The notes beneath the pieces were generated by a model. It saw nothing but the letters and a program-made list of their open reading frames with translations. It was not told the DNA's origin and ran no database searches. Positions 23,319 to 31,145 of a stretch of 38,288 bases of DNA are shown piece after piece. Numbering within the stretch: the stretch's first letter is position 1; the number at the start of each line of letters is the position of its first letter. Source of the stretch: a bacterium (GTDB lineage Bacteria > Patescibacteriota > Minisyncoccia > Portnoybacterales > JAKAHB01); assembly GCA_021815315.1 (NCBI GenBank), contig JAKAHB010000004.1, positions 1-38,288 on the forward strand. The letters are read 5' to 3'. The translations under genes and the position numbers were made by a program.

Positions 23319-24608
23319 ATGACTTGGCTTTTGAGGTTTAATCCTTTTTACAAAAAGAATAAAGGTGTTCAATATCTTTTGTCTTTGGATATTGGAACGG
23401 AGTTTGTCAAAGCTCTGATTTTTAAAACCGAGGGGGCAACCAAAGAGGGAGAGATTATCGGTGCTGGCAAAGTTCACCAGCCAAGAGGGAATATGCAATC
23501 GGCGGCAGTGGCCGACATTCCGGCGGTAACGGAAATTTGCCGTCAGGCCATCGCTCAAGCCAAGCAAATGGCTGGTCGCAAAGAAATAGACGGGGTGGTT
23601 GTGGGCATTGCCGGTGAATATGTGCGCGGCACGGCGACAACCCTGGTTTATCAACGCCAGAACGCGGAAGAAAAAATAGATTTGCCCGAGCTCAAGAATA
23701 TTGTCCAACGAATCCAGTGGCAAGCTTTTAACAAGATTAGACAAAAGTTGGCGCAAGAAACCAACATCTCCGAAATTGACGTCAAGTTGATCAACGCCGC
23801 TATCGTTGATGTTAAAATAGACGGCTACCAAGTAACCAACCCCGTGGGTTTTCAGGGAAAAGAACTGTCACTTACTATTTTTAATGTTTATGCCCCGCTA
23901 GTGCATTTGGGCGCGATTGAAAGCATCGTTAACGCGCTTAAATTAAACCTGGTGTCTATTGCTGCCGAACCTTATGCCGTTGTCAGAAGCGTTGATTTAA
24001 AAAATAAACAAAATTCGGCCAAAGGTCATGCCATCATCATTGACATTGGCGGCGGGACCTCGGATCTGGCTTTAGTGAGAAACGGAGCGATTGAAGGCGT
24101 AAAATCCATTGCTATCGGCGGCCAGGCTTTCACCAAGCGTTTAGGTTTGCTTCTGGGCTTGAGTTTCCAGCAGGCGGAAGAAATCAAGCTTAAATACAGC
24201 CAAGGAGAAGTCGGAAGGGTTGTGAAAAGAAAAATCACCGATGCTCTCAAAAAGGATTTTAAGATTTGGGCTAGTGGGCTTTCTTTAATTTTGGAAGAGT
24301 TTTCTCAAGCTGGCCCGCTGCCCTCGACTATTTTACTTTGCGGGGGCGGCAGTTTTCTCCCGGGGATTAAAAAAATATTGGAAGATCCAGAGTGGACCAA
24401 AGGACTTCCTTTTGCCGGAGAAAATCCTCAAGTCAGCTTTATCCGTCCCCAAGATATTTCCGGCCTAGCGGATTTAACAGGGTCCCTGGACAGTTGCCAA
24501 GACGTAGCGTCTATGGCCTTGGCCTCTTTGGCGATTGAGATGGAAAAAGACAAAGAGACCATCTTGGGTCCCATTGTGAAAAGAACCGTACGTTTAATGC
24601 AAACATGA
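23319..24608 (+). CDS. FtsA/PilM-like actin-fold ATPase
   Basis: 429 residues with the actin-fold ATP site: phosphate-1 SLDIGTEFVKALIFK, phosphate-2 IIDIGGGTSDLALVRNG, and the adenosine motif ILLCGGGSFLPGIKKILE. An SHS2-like insertion lies between (about 90-190). This puts it in the FtsA/PilM/MreB-like superfamily, closest to FtsA by layout. The C-terminus (KRTVRLMQT) has a short basic end that could be a weak membrane-targeting helix, but the standard FtsA tail is not evident. Its stop overlaps the start of the next gene by 4 bases (ATGA), so the two products are translationally coupled and probably interact. Role could be divisome anchoring or driving a pilus-like envelope machine; no ftsZ or pil genes are in the window. 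Confidence 0.8.
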   Translation: MTWLLRFNPFYKKNKGVQYLLSLDIGTEFVKALIFKTEGATKEGEIIGAGKVHQPRGNMQSAAVADIPAVTEICRQAIAQAKQMAGRKEIDGVVVGIAGEYVRGTATTLVYQRQNAEEKIDLPELKNIVQRIQWQAFNKIRQKLAQETNISEIDVKLINAAIVDVKIDGYQVTNPVGFQGKELSLTIFNVYAPLVHLGAIESIVNALKLNLVSIAAEPYAVVRSVDLKNKQNSAKGHAIIIDIGGGTSDLALVRNGAIEGVKSIAIGGQAFTKRLGLLLGLSFQQAEEIKLKYSQGEVGRVVKRKITDALKKDFKIWASGLSLILEEFSQAGPLPSTILLCGGGSFLPGIKKILEDPEWTKGLPFAGENPQVSFIRPQDISGLADLTGSLDSCQDVASMALASLAIEMEKDKETILGPIVKRTVRLMQT

Positions 24609-26545
24609 ACAAAAAAGGTATTTTTGTTAATCAAGAGGAAGAGATTATCTCCATTGTTGATAGAATTTTGCAGGAAAGGGGCAAAGAAGTGGTTTTGTTT
24701 TTGCCCCGTGGAGCGCAAATTTTTCAAAGTAACGTTAACCTGAAACTGTTAAAAAGAGAGAGCGATAATGCCGGCAGGCAGGTTATAATCGTAACCGAAG
24801 ACGAGAGCGGACAGAGAATGGCGGAGAAAAATGGTTTTGCTGTTTTTCCGTCCAAAGACGATTTTGATTACCAGACGCAGGACGGCTTAACTCAGGGGCA
24901 GGAAGAGCTTGCCGAGGAAGCGGCTATTCAGGCCGAACGAAGTCTTGCGACCGCAGAGCAGACGCGTCGTTTCGTTCAGCCACTGGCACCTCAAAAATCT
25001 GGCAGAATTATTGATTTGCGTTCAACGGAGCGACTCTCGCGCCAAGCAGCCGATATTGTTCAGACCAAGCGTGATGGAAACTATTTCCAAAAACTTATAG
25101 AGGAAAAAGAAAACTTCCCCGAACCGCCCCCGGCGCCTTCAGCGGAAAAAGGCAAGTCTTTTTTGGACATTGACCTGGAAGACGAAGCGGAAGTTTTGCT
25201 CTCTCCCGATAATAAAAAAATTAAAAGGGCCGGCAAGGAAAAAAATAATCAGGGCCAAATTTTATCTTGGAAAAAAATTTCTCGCAGTCATATTGTCGCG
25301 CAAGATGATTTTGGACAGCCGCGGGAAGATGAAGGAAGCGCGGGGCAACCAGAATCGGTTTTTATCCAAAAGCCAACGGTACCCAATAAAGACAAAAAGT
25401 CTTGGTTGGCCTATCTTTCTTGGAGTTTCGCGATTGTCGGGTTGCTGGCTTTTTTGGGAGCGATGTACTTTGTTTTGCCCAAAGCCGATGTTGCCTTGAC
25501 CCTAAGGAAAGAGAAAGCCAGCACTTTGCTTTTGGCGGTGGCCGACGAAGCAACGATGGCCGTTGATGTCAGCAAGGGAAAATTGCCAGCCAAAATTTTG
25601 CAAGTGGAAAAAACGGAAAGCAAAACCTTTCAGACTACCGGGGAGAAAGATGTTCAAGAGAAAGCGCATGGCAAAATTACGATTTATAATGAATACAGCT
25701 CCAGCCCCCAAGATTTGGTGGCGACTACTCGTTTTACTTCCAGTAGTGGCAAAGTTTTCAGAATCAAGGATTCTATAACCGTGCCGGGAGCGGTTATAGA
25801 AAACGGCAAAATCAGCGCGCGTTCCATAGAAGCAGAAGTGGAGGCCGACGAACCGGGCGAAAGCTATAACATTGGCCCTGGAGATTTCAATATCCCCGGT
25901 TTTAAAGGTTCGCCCAAATACGACGCTTTTTACGGCAAGTCAACCCAAGCCATGACCGGAGGCAAGACCGGTCGCGCCAAAGTTATTGCCCAAGAGGATA
26001 TGCAGAAGGCGGAGACCGAATTTTCCAACCTTGAATCTTTGAACCTGGTGGACGAAATAAAAAAACAAGTGCCTGACGGTTATGTGCTGCTGGACGAGTG
26101 CATTGACAAGCAGAAGACGGAAGATAAAACCACGGCGAAAGTTGGTGATTTGGCGGACAGTTTTCAGTTGAATTTTACTTTGTCTATCAAGGCTATTGTC
26201 TTTCCCGATGCCGCCATCAAAGAATTGGCCCAAAATAAACTTAATTCCATCAAGCCTCGTGCTGATTCCCAACTAAGAACGGAAAGTTTGTTGGTGGAAT
26301 ATCAGAAAGTGGAACCGGATTTTAACAATGACAAAATAAATTTTTCGTTAAGTTTGCAGGGAGACTTTATTGTTCCGGTTGAAATTGGCGGCATCAAGTC
26401 AGATCTGGCTGGCAAAGGGATAAGCCAAGTGGAAGACTACCTGAAAGACCGTTTTGAAATTCAAACTAGCGAGGTAAAACTATGGCCGATTTTCGTCAGA
26501 AGCATCCCCAAAGACTCAAACAGAATTAATGTTACCGTAAATTAG
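24605..26545 (+). CDS. Single-pass membrane protein with baseplate-J/gp47-like external region
   Basis: 646 residues. The N-terminal domain (about 10-85) is Rossmann-like: QEEEIISIVDRIL, VVLFLPRGAQIFQSNVNLKL, IIVTEDESGQRMAEKNGFAV. A long charged, disordered linker (about 90-265) leads to one membrane helix (about 267-290, WLAYLSWSFAIVGLLAFLGA). The outside part (about 300-646) is beta-rich. It contains EKAHGKITIYNEYSSSPQDL, TTRFTSSSGKVFRIKDSITV and EAEVEADEPGESYNIGPGDF, which resemble the baseplate J/gp47 family of phage and contractile-system wedges. No signal peptide: topology is N-inside, C-outside. Coupled to the FtsA-like gene by a 4-base overlap. Function unknown; an envelope-spanning complex linking a cytoplasmic actin-like ATPase to an external structure is a reasonable inference. 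Confidence 0.75.
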   Translation: MNKKGIFVNQEEEIISIVDRILQERGKEVVLFLPRGAQIFQSNVNLKLLKRESDNAGRQVIIVTEDESGQRMAEKNGFAVFPSKDDFDYQTQDGLTQGQEELAEEAAIQAERSLATAEQTRRFVQPLAPQKSGRIIDLRSTERLSRQAADIVQTKRDGNYFQKLIEEKENFPEPPPAPSAEKGKSFLDIDLEDEAEVLLSPDNKKIKRAGKEKNNQGQILSWKKISRSHIVAQDDFGQPREDEGSAGQPESVFIQKPTVPNKDKKSWLAYLSWSFAIVGLLAFLGAMYFVLPKADVALTLRKEKASTLLLAVADEATMAVDVSKGKLPAKILQVEKTESKTFQTTGEKDVQEKAHGKITIYNEYSSSPQDLVATTRFTSSSGKVFRIKDSITVPGAVIENGKISARSIEAEVEADEPGESYNIGPGDFNIPGFKGSPKYDAFYGKSTQAMTGGKTGRAKVIAQEDMQKAETEFSNLESLNLVDEIKKQVPDGYVLLDECIDKQKTEDKTTAKVGDLADSFQLNFTLSIKAIVFPDAAIKELAQNKLNSIKPRADSQLRTESLLVEYQKVEPDFNNDKINFSLSLQGDFIVPVEIGGIKSDLAGKGISQVEDYLKDRFEIQTSEVKLWPIFVRSIPKDSNRINVTVN

Positions 26546-26597
26546 GCGTTCGTTAGCGGCTCGCGCCTTGCCATCCAGCAGTTATAGAGAAGAACTA

Positions 26598-26626
26598 TTG
26601 ACTAATTATATTTTTTTTGTTAGTTT
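26598..26626 (+). promoter_or_regulatory. infA promoter, predicted leaderless at a GTG start
   Basis: TTGACT (26598-26603), 17-base spacer, TAGTTT (26621-26626, weak but fits TAnnnT), 6 bases to GTG 26633. No Shine-Dalgarno. Confidence 0.4.
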
Positions 26627-26632
26627 AATAAA

Positions 26633-26857
26633 GTGCCAAAAAAGGAAGAAAAAAACACACAAGAAGGAGAAGTCCTGGAAGCCTTGCCCAACACCACGTT
26701 CAAGGTGCGGCTGGATGATGGGAAAGAAATACTTGGCCATCTGGCTGGCAAAATGAGAATTAATTTTATCAGAATTCTGCCAGGAGACAAAGTTCGGGTT
26801 GAACTAAGTCCCTACGACCAGACCAGAGGAAGAATCACTTATCGGGAGATTAGATAA
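26633..26857 (+). CDS. infA: Translation initiation factor IF-1
   Basis: 74 residues, starting with GTG at 26633. Single OB-fold protein: [60 protein letters not shown], which is textbook IF-1. It blocks the A site of the 30S subunit during initiation and helps IF-2/IF-3. It begins with an extra acidic/basic stretch ([10 protein letters not shown]) before the fold. It heads a classical infA-rpmJ-rpsM-rpsK-rpsD-rpoA-rplQ order. Confidence 0.95.
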   Translation: MPKKEEKNTQEGEVLEALPNTTFKVRLDDGKEILGHLAGKMRINFIRILPGDKVRVELSPYDQTRGRITYREIR

Positions 26858-26870
26858 TCAAAATCAAAAG

Positions 26871-26989
26871 ACCCTTGAATTATTCAGAAATGTATGGTAT
26901 GAATAGTCCAAGGAGATTGAACCGATTGGCAGCACTAGTTTCGGCTTTAGAATATCCTTAATTAACTGAAGCCTTGGGCTTCAGTTAAT
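26871..26989 (+). promoter_or_regulatory. Two hairpins in the infA-rpmJ spacer, possible r-protein leader
   Basis: A 12-bp stem with one mismatch and one G-U pair (within about 26873-26925) is followed by a perfect 14-bp stem with a 3-base loop (26959-26972 with 26976-26989). No T-run follows the second stem, so it is not a standard terminator. It sits before rpmJ-rpsM-rpsK-rpsD, where autoregulation by S4 or another r-protein would be expected. Confidence 0.4.
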
Positions 26990-27028
26990 TGTGTTTGCCG
27001 CTAAACTGCGAATACTAAAAATATTTTA

Positions 27029-27142
27029 ATGAAAGTCAGAAGTTCAGTTAAAAAAATTTGCAATAAATGTAAAGTGGTTCGTCGCAAAAGACGCGTGGTT
27101 GTAATTTGCGAAAATCCCAAGCACAAACAAAGACAAGGATAA
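27029..27142 (+). CDS. rpmJ: 50S ribosomal protein L36
   Basis: 37 residues: starts [20 protein letters not shown] and ends NPKHKQRQG, the universal L36 pattern. The zinc site is complete: Cys11, Cys14, Cys27 and His32. It lies between infA and rpsM, the standard place. A stem formed by ACAAGGA and TCCTTGT spans its stop codon and the gap to rpsM. Confidence 0.95.
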   Translation: MKVRSSVKKICNKCKVVRRKRRVVVICENPKHKQRQG

Positions 27143-27188
27143 TCAAACGCTTTTGTCCTTGTGCTTAGTATATTTTTAAATAAAAAAA

Positions 27189-27578
27189 ATGCCCAGAATC
27201 GCAGGAGTAAACATTCCGGACGAAAAAAGAATAGAAGTTGCCTTGACCTATGTTTACGGGATTGGTTTGAGCAAGAGCCAAGAAATTTTGAAAAAGGCTA
27301 AAATCAATCCGGACACGAGGGCCGGAAAAATTTCGCCTGAAGAGGTTAACTCTTTGAGAAAGCTTGTGGAAACCGAATATAAAGTAGAGGGAGATCTCAA
27401 AAGAGAAAGGATGCTGAATGTGAAGAGGCTAAAAGATATCAGTTGCTATCGCGGTTCGCGCCACGCCAAGGGACTTCCGGTTCGTGGGCAACAAACCAAA
27501 ACTAACACCAGAACCGTCAGAGGCAACGTCAGGAGAACAACTGGATCGGGCAGAAAACCGTCGGCAGAAAAAACCTAA
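27189..27578 (+). CDS. rpsM: 30S ribosomal protein S13
   Basis: 129 residues. [21 protein letters not shown] opens the protein as in nearly all S13; the helix-two-turn-helix core has [20 protein letters not shown], and the basic tail has [22 protein letters not shown], followed by [16 protein letters not shown]13 sits in the head of the 30S subunit and contacts the P-site tRNA and the 50S through bridge B1. Its stop is 12 bases from rpsK. Confidence 0.97.
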   Translation: MPRIAGVNIPDEKRIEVALTYVYGIGLSKSQEILKKAKINPDTRAGKISPEEVNSLRKLVETEYKVEGDLKRERMLNVKRLKDISCYRGSRHAKGLPVRGQQTKTNTRTVRGNVRRTTGSGRKPSAEKT

Positions 27579-27590
27579 AAATGAAATAAA

Positions 27591-28052
27591 ATGGGAAAGA
27601 AAAAAATTCAAACTCAAACAGCGGAAGAAGCTCTGAAAGAAACAGAAGCTTTGGAGGTTGCTCAAAAAAAGGCCTCTTCTTCCGCCGAAAAGGGTTCTTC
27701 AAAAAAGTTTGAAAAGGGCCAGGTCCATATCCAATCAACCTACAACAACACCCTAATCACCATTAGCCGAACCAACGGAGAGGTGGTGGCTTGGTCAAGC
27801 GCCGGAACCCTGGGGTTTAAGGGTCCTAAGAAAGCGACACCTTTTGCGGCGAGCAAAATAGTGGAATCTTTAATGGAAAAAGTGAGGAGAATCGGCATCC
27901 GCGAAGTTGACGTTTTTGTTCGGGGTATTGGCAGCGGCCGAGAAGCTGCCGTGAGAGCTTTAGTGGCCAACGGGTTGGAAGTCAATTTTATTAAAGACGA
28001 AACGCCCATTCCGCATAATGGTTGCCGGCCGAGAAAAGCCAGAAGAGTGTAA
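27591..28052 (+). CDS. rpsK: 30S ribosomal protein S11 with N-terminal extension
   Basis: 153 residues, against 129 in E. coli. The first about 42 residues are a charged, low-complexity extension (KKKIQTQTAEEALKETEALE onward). The core starts at GQVHIQSTYNNTLITISRTNG, followed by WSSAGTLGFKGPKKATPFAA, DVFVRGIGSGREAAVRAL and the universal C-terminus PIPHNGCRPRKARRV. S11 forms the platform of the 30S subunit near the E site and the anti-Shine-Dalgarno. The extension resembles that on rpsI in the same operon. Confidence 0.96.
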   Translation: MGKKKIQTQTAEEALKETEALEVAQKKASSSAEKGSSKKFEKGQVHIQSTYNNTLITISRTNGEVVAWSSAGTLGFKGPKKATPFAASKIVESLMEKVRRIGIREVDVFVRGIGSGREAAVRALVANGLEVNFIKDETPIPHNGCRPRKARRV

Positions 28053-28106
28053 ACCGAAGATAAGAAGCGACGAACTTGAAGACTAGAAATAAAAATTTTT
28101 ATTAAG

Positions 28107-28745
28107 ATGGGAAGAAATTTAAATCCAAAATGTAAACAATGCCGACGTTTGGGCGAAAAGCTTTTTCTAAAAGGCGAACGTTGCTATACCGCTAAATGCG
28201 CTCAATTACGTCGTCCCTACGCTCCGGGTGTCAGAGGTAAAAGTCGCGGCCGCGGCCGTGGTCTTTCAGAATACGGTAAACAATTAGCCGAGAAACAAAA
28301 AGTTAAAAAGATTTACGGGTTGCTGGAGAAACAATTTAAAAACTACGTCCTGGAAGCGATTACCGCCAAAGGCGACTCTCGCGACAACCTAATCAGCAAA
28401 CTAGAAACTCGCCTGGACAATACAATCTTTCGTCTGGGTCTAGCCAAGTCTCGCGAAACCGCTAGACAGTTGGTAAACCACGGGCTGGTTAAAGTCAACG
28501 GCCGTCGCGTGGACATTCCTTCTTACCAAGTAAAAATAAAAGACAAGATTGAGTTAAAAGACAAGCTCTTAAAGTCGCCAAGCTTCGCCAACTTAAAAAT
28601 AACTTTGCAGAAACAGCAATTACCCAGTTGGATTAAGCTTAATCCGGAAAAGCCGCAGGCGGAAATTGTGGGCAAGCCCATGGTCGGGGATTTAACCGAT
28701 AATGTTAAAAACCTCGGGATGGTGATTGAATATTATTCTCGCTAA
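28107..28745 (+). CDS. rpsD: 30S ribosomal protein S4, zinc-binding form
   Basis: 212 residues. The N-terminus has a four-cysteine zinc knuckle: CKQC (Cys9, Cys12) and CYTAKC (Cys26, Cys31). The RNA-binding S4 domain is at about 92-155 (RLDNTIFRLGLAKSRETARQ, LVNHGLVKVNGRRVDIPSY). S4 nucleates assembly of the 30S body and in many bacteria represses its own operon. Internal part LSEYGKQLAEKQKVKKIYGL is typical. Spacing to rpoA is 26 bases. Confidence 0.97.
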   Translation: MGRNLNPKCKQCRRLGEKLFLKGERCYTAKCAQLRRPYAPGVRGKSRGRGRGLSEYGKQLAEKQKVKKIYGLLEKQFKNYVLEAITAKGDSRDNLISKLETRLDNTIFRLGLAKSRETARQLVNHGLVKVNGRRVDIPSYQVKIKDKIELKDKLLKSPSFANLKITLQKQQLPSWIKLNPEKPQAEIVGKPMVGDLTDNVKNLGMVIEYYSR

Positions 28746-28771
28746 TTTTAAAAAATTAATTTTTTAAAAAC

Positions 28772-29728
28772 ATGCAAATTTCTCTCCCCAGAGAACCTAA
28801 AATCAAACAGCTGGACAAAAACAGGGCTGTTTTTGAAGTAGAGAACTGTTATCCCGGTTACGGAGTTACTCTAGGCAACGCCTTGAGAAGAGTGTTGCTT
28901 TCTTCTTTGCCCGGCGTGGCTGTTGTGGGAGTGAAGATCAAGGGTGCGCAACATGAATTTTCTACCCTGCCTTTTGTTCTTGAAGATATAATAGAGATTA
29001 TTTTGAACCTGAAGCGGGTGCGCTTCAAAATTGTGGGAGAAGACAAAGCGAAGCTGGAATTAAAAATCAAGGGGAAAAAAGACGTTACGGCCGCTGATAT
29101 TAAAGTCCCTGGCAACGTTGAGGTTATAACCCCCGACCAGCATCTCGCCACTTTGAGCGATAAAAAATCTGAACTGGAAATGAGCATTGAAATTGAAAAA
29201 GGCCTAGGGTTTGTTCCGGTGGAAAATCGTCAAGGAGAAAAGCTGGAGATTGGTTCCATCGCGGTAGACGCGATTTTCACCCCCATTAAAAAAGTTAACG
29301 TGGAAGTGGAGAATATGCGTGTCGGCGACAGGACGGACTTTAACAAGCTGATAGTGGATATTGAGACCGACGGCAGCTTGGAACCCAAGGAGGCCTTTGA
29401 GCAAGCGGCTAAGATTATGGTTGAGCAATTTGGCATCTTCACCAAAGCCAAGCCGGAAGAGGCGCTAAAGATTACCGCCGCCAAAGTCAAAGAAGCGCCG
29501 GCGAAAAAAGAAAGCGGCGAAGAAGAAATAATGAAGACCAAAGTTGAAGACATTAAACAGTTGTCGGCTAGGACCGTTAAGGCCCTGCAAAACGCCGGGA
29601 TTAAAACTCTGGGCGGTTTGGCCAAGAAGAAAATTTCTTCTTTGAGCACGCTGGAAGGTTTGGGAGATAAAAGCATCAAAGAAATTGAAAAAGCTTTGAA
29701 AAAATCCGGCCTGGAAATTAAGGAATAA
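28772..29728 (+). CDS. rpoA: DNA-directed RNA polymerase subunit alpha
   Basis: 318 residues. The N-terminal dimerisation domain is clear: FEVENCYPGYGVTLGNALRR, VLLSSLPGVAVVGVKIKGAQ, HEFSTLPFVLEDIIEIILNL. A Lys/Glu-rich linker (about 235-255) leads to the C-terminal helix-hairpin-helix domain (about 260-318) with QLSARTVKALQNAGIKTLGG and LEGLGDKSIKEIEKALKKSG, which in other bacteria binds UP elements and activators. The protein assembles the polymerase core. It is in the usual place after rpsD and before rplQ. Confidence 0.98.
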   Translation: MQISLPREPKIKQLDKNRAVFEVENCYPGYGVTLGNALRRVLLSSLPGVAVVGVKIKGAQHEFSTLPFVLEDIIEIILNLKRVRFKIVGEDKAKLELKIKGKKDVTAADIKVPGNVEVITPDQHLATLSDKKSELEMSIEIEKGLGFVPVENRQGEKLEIGSIAVDAIFTPIKKVNVEVENMRVGDRTDFNKLIVDIETDGSLEPKEAFEQAAKIMVEQFGIFTKAKPEEALKITAAKVKEAPAKKESGEEEIMKTKVEDIKQLSARTVKALQNAGIKTLGGLAKKKISSLSTLEGLGDKSIKEIEKALKKSGLEIKE

Positions 29729-29737
29729 ACAATAACA

Positions 29738-30088
29738 ATGAACAAGCGAGTCAGTCAAAGAAAATTTGGTCGTGAGACCGATCAACGGAAAGCCTTCTTG
29801 AAGAGCTTGGCCAATAATTTAATTTTGAAAGAAAAGATTGTTACCACGGAAGCTCGAGCCAAAGAATTGCGCCCGTTGGTGGAAAAACTTATTACCAAGG
29901 GGGCCAAAGACGATTTTATCACGGCGCGTTATTTAGTCGCGCGTCTGTCCAAGGCCGCTGCCGCCAAAGTCAGAAAAGACTTGGGCCAACGTTACGCCGA
30001 AAGAAAGGGCGGTTATCTTAGAATTATAAAAATATTTTCCCAGCGTCATGACGGGGCGAAAGAAGCTATCATTGAATTTGTAAAATAG
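29738..30088 (+). CDS. rplQ: 50S ribosomal protein L17
   Basis: 116 residues. Starts MNKRVSQRKFGRETDQRKAF and continues LKSLANNLILKEKIVTTEAR, AKELRPLVEKLITKGA, with the C-terminal RIIKIFSQRHDGAKEAIIEF, all standard L17. It sits near the exit tunnel of the 50S subunit. Only 9 bases separate it from rpoA and 3 bases from rplM, so the operon is tight here. Confidence 0.97.
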   Translation: MNKRVSQRKFGRETDQRKAFLKSLANNLILKEKIVTTEARAKELRPLVEKLITKGAKDDFITARYLVARLSKAAAAKVRKDLGQRYAERKGGYLRIIKIFSQRHDGAKEAIIEFVK

Positions 30089-30091
30089 TAT

Positions 30092-30460
30092 ATGTCAGAG
30101 GCTAAAGTATACACAATTGATGCCGAGGGCAAAGTTTTAGGAAGATTAGCGACGCAAGTGGCGGATTTTTTGCGTGGCAAAAAGGAGGCTACTTTTTTAA
30201 AGCACCAAGACAAGGGTGCCAAAGTCGTTGTTTTCAATTGCGATTTGCTTAAATTTACCGGCAACAAGATTGAGCAGAATGAATTTGTTTGGCATACTGG
30301 CTATCCCGGAGGGATTAAGAAGAAAAAACTCTCCAAACAGATGGAACAAGATTCCACGCAAGTTTTGAGAAGAGCGGTGCTGGGGATGTTGCCCAAAAAC
30401 AAACTGCAGAATGTTTTCATCAATAAATTGGAAATGCATCGGGGAGAGATTAAAAAATAA
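30092..30460 (+). CDS. rplM: 50S ribosomal protein L13
   Basis: 122 residues, slightly shorter than the usual 140. Signature parts: IDAEGKVLGRLATQVADFLR, FNCDLLKFTGNKIEQNEFVW, HTGYPGGIKKKKLSKQ, LRRAVLGMLPKNKLQNVFIN, KLEMHRGEIKK. L13 is an early-assembly protein of the 50S subunit. Forms the usual pair with rpsI directly downstream. Confidence 0.97.
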   Translation: MSEAKVYTIDAEGKVLGRLATQVADFLRGKKEATFLKHQDKGAKVVVFNCDLLKFTGNKIEQNEFVWHTGYPGGIKKKKLSKQMEQDSTQVLRRAVLGMLPKNKLQNVFINKLEMHRGEIKK

Positions 30461-30483
30461 GCATTAAAACTTGCAATACTATC

Positions 30484-31059
30484 GTGGTTAAAAAAGAAAC
30501 TAAAACCGCAAAAACCAGCGACAAGCCCAAAAAAACGGCAGTGGTTGGCGCGACCAAGAAGAAAGAAGCCAAGCTCAAACCGGCCGCCGCCAAGGTTGTT
30601 AAAATCAAAAAAGAAAAGGCGGTCAAGGAACAAGACGACGCGGCCAAGAAAGACAAGCGCTATTTTGAAGGCATCGGTCGCAGAAAGACAGCCGTAGCCA
30701 GAGTGCGTCTTTTTACCATCAGGCCGTTTGAAGGAGAAGAAGGCCGGGTTACGGTCAACGGCAAATTTTATAAAGAATATTTTCCGTCAGCCGTTTGGCA
30801 GCAAATTATTGAAAGCTCTCTGCGTCGTTTAAAATCTTTAAACAGATTTGAGATTTCGGCCAAGGTGGCAGGTGGAGGCTTGCACGCTCAAGCCGAAGCT
30901 ATTCGCCACGGAGCTTCTCGGGCTTTGGTTGAATTTAATATTGATTTCCGCAAGAAATTGAAAAGAGCCGGTTTTCTAAAACGCGACCCCAGAATGGTGG
31001 AGAGAAAGAAATTCGGGCTAAAAAAAGCCAGAAGGTCTCCGCAGTGGAGCAAGCGCTAA
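30484..31059 (+). CDS. rpsI: 30S ribosomal protein S9 with long Lys/Ala-rich extension
   Basis: 191 residues from GTG 30484, against about 130 in E. coli. Residues 1 to about 57 are a Lys/Ala-rich, H1-like tail (KKTAVVGATKKKEAKLKPAA). The S9 core follows: YFEGIGRRKTAVARVRLFTI, VNGKFYKEYFPSAVWQQIIE, KVAGGGLHAQAEAIRHGASR, and the tRNA-contacting C-terminus RDPRMVERKKFGLKKARRSP ending QWSKR. The C-terminal Lys/Arg reaches the P-site tRNA. A later start inside would lose only the extension; no better start with a Shine-Dalgarno is seen. Confidence 0.93.
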   Translation: MVKKETKTAKTSDKPKKTAVVGATKKKEAKLKPAAAKVVKIKKEKAVKEQDDAAKKDKRYFEGIGRRKTAVARVRLFTIRPFEGEEGRVTVNGKFYKEYFPSAVWQQIIESSLRRLKSLNRFEISAKVAGGGLHAQAEAIRHGASRALVEFNIDFRKKLKRAGFLKRDPRMVERKKFGLKKARRSPQWSKR

Positions 31060-31073
31060 AACAACAGTTATAA

Positions 31074-31101
31074 CAAAAACGCCCCGAATGGGGCGTTTTT
31101 G
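31074..31101. terminator. Bidirectional terminator after rpsI and the PEGA gene
   Basis: Perfect stem of 12 bp (31074-31085 with 31090-31101), loop GAAT, A-run on the left and T-run on the right, so it serves both convergent genes. Confidence 0.9.
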
Positions 31102-31145
31102 TTGTTTGGGGTTCTATTTTTAGACGAGAAAGGTCGGGGCCTGGT

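Noticed and set aside
24766-24781. GC-rich palindrome-like GCCGGCAGGC as a REP element
   Set aside because: It lies inside a coding region with sensible codons and is short.
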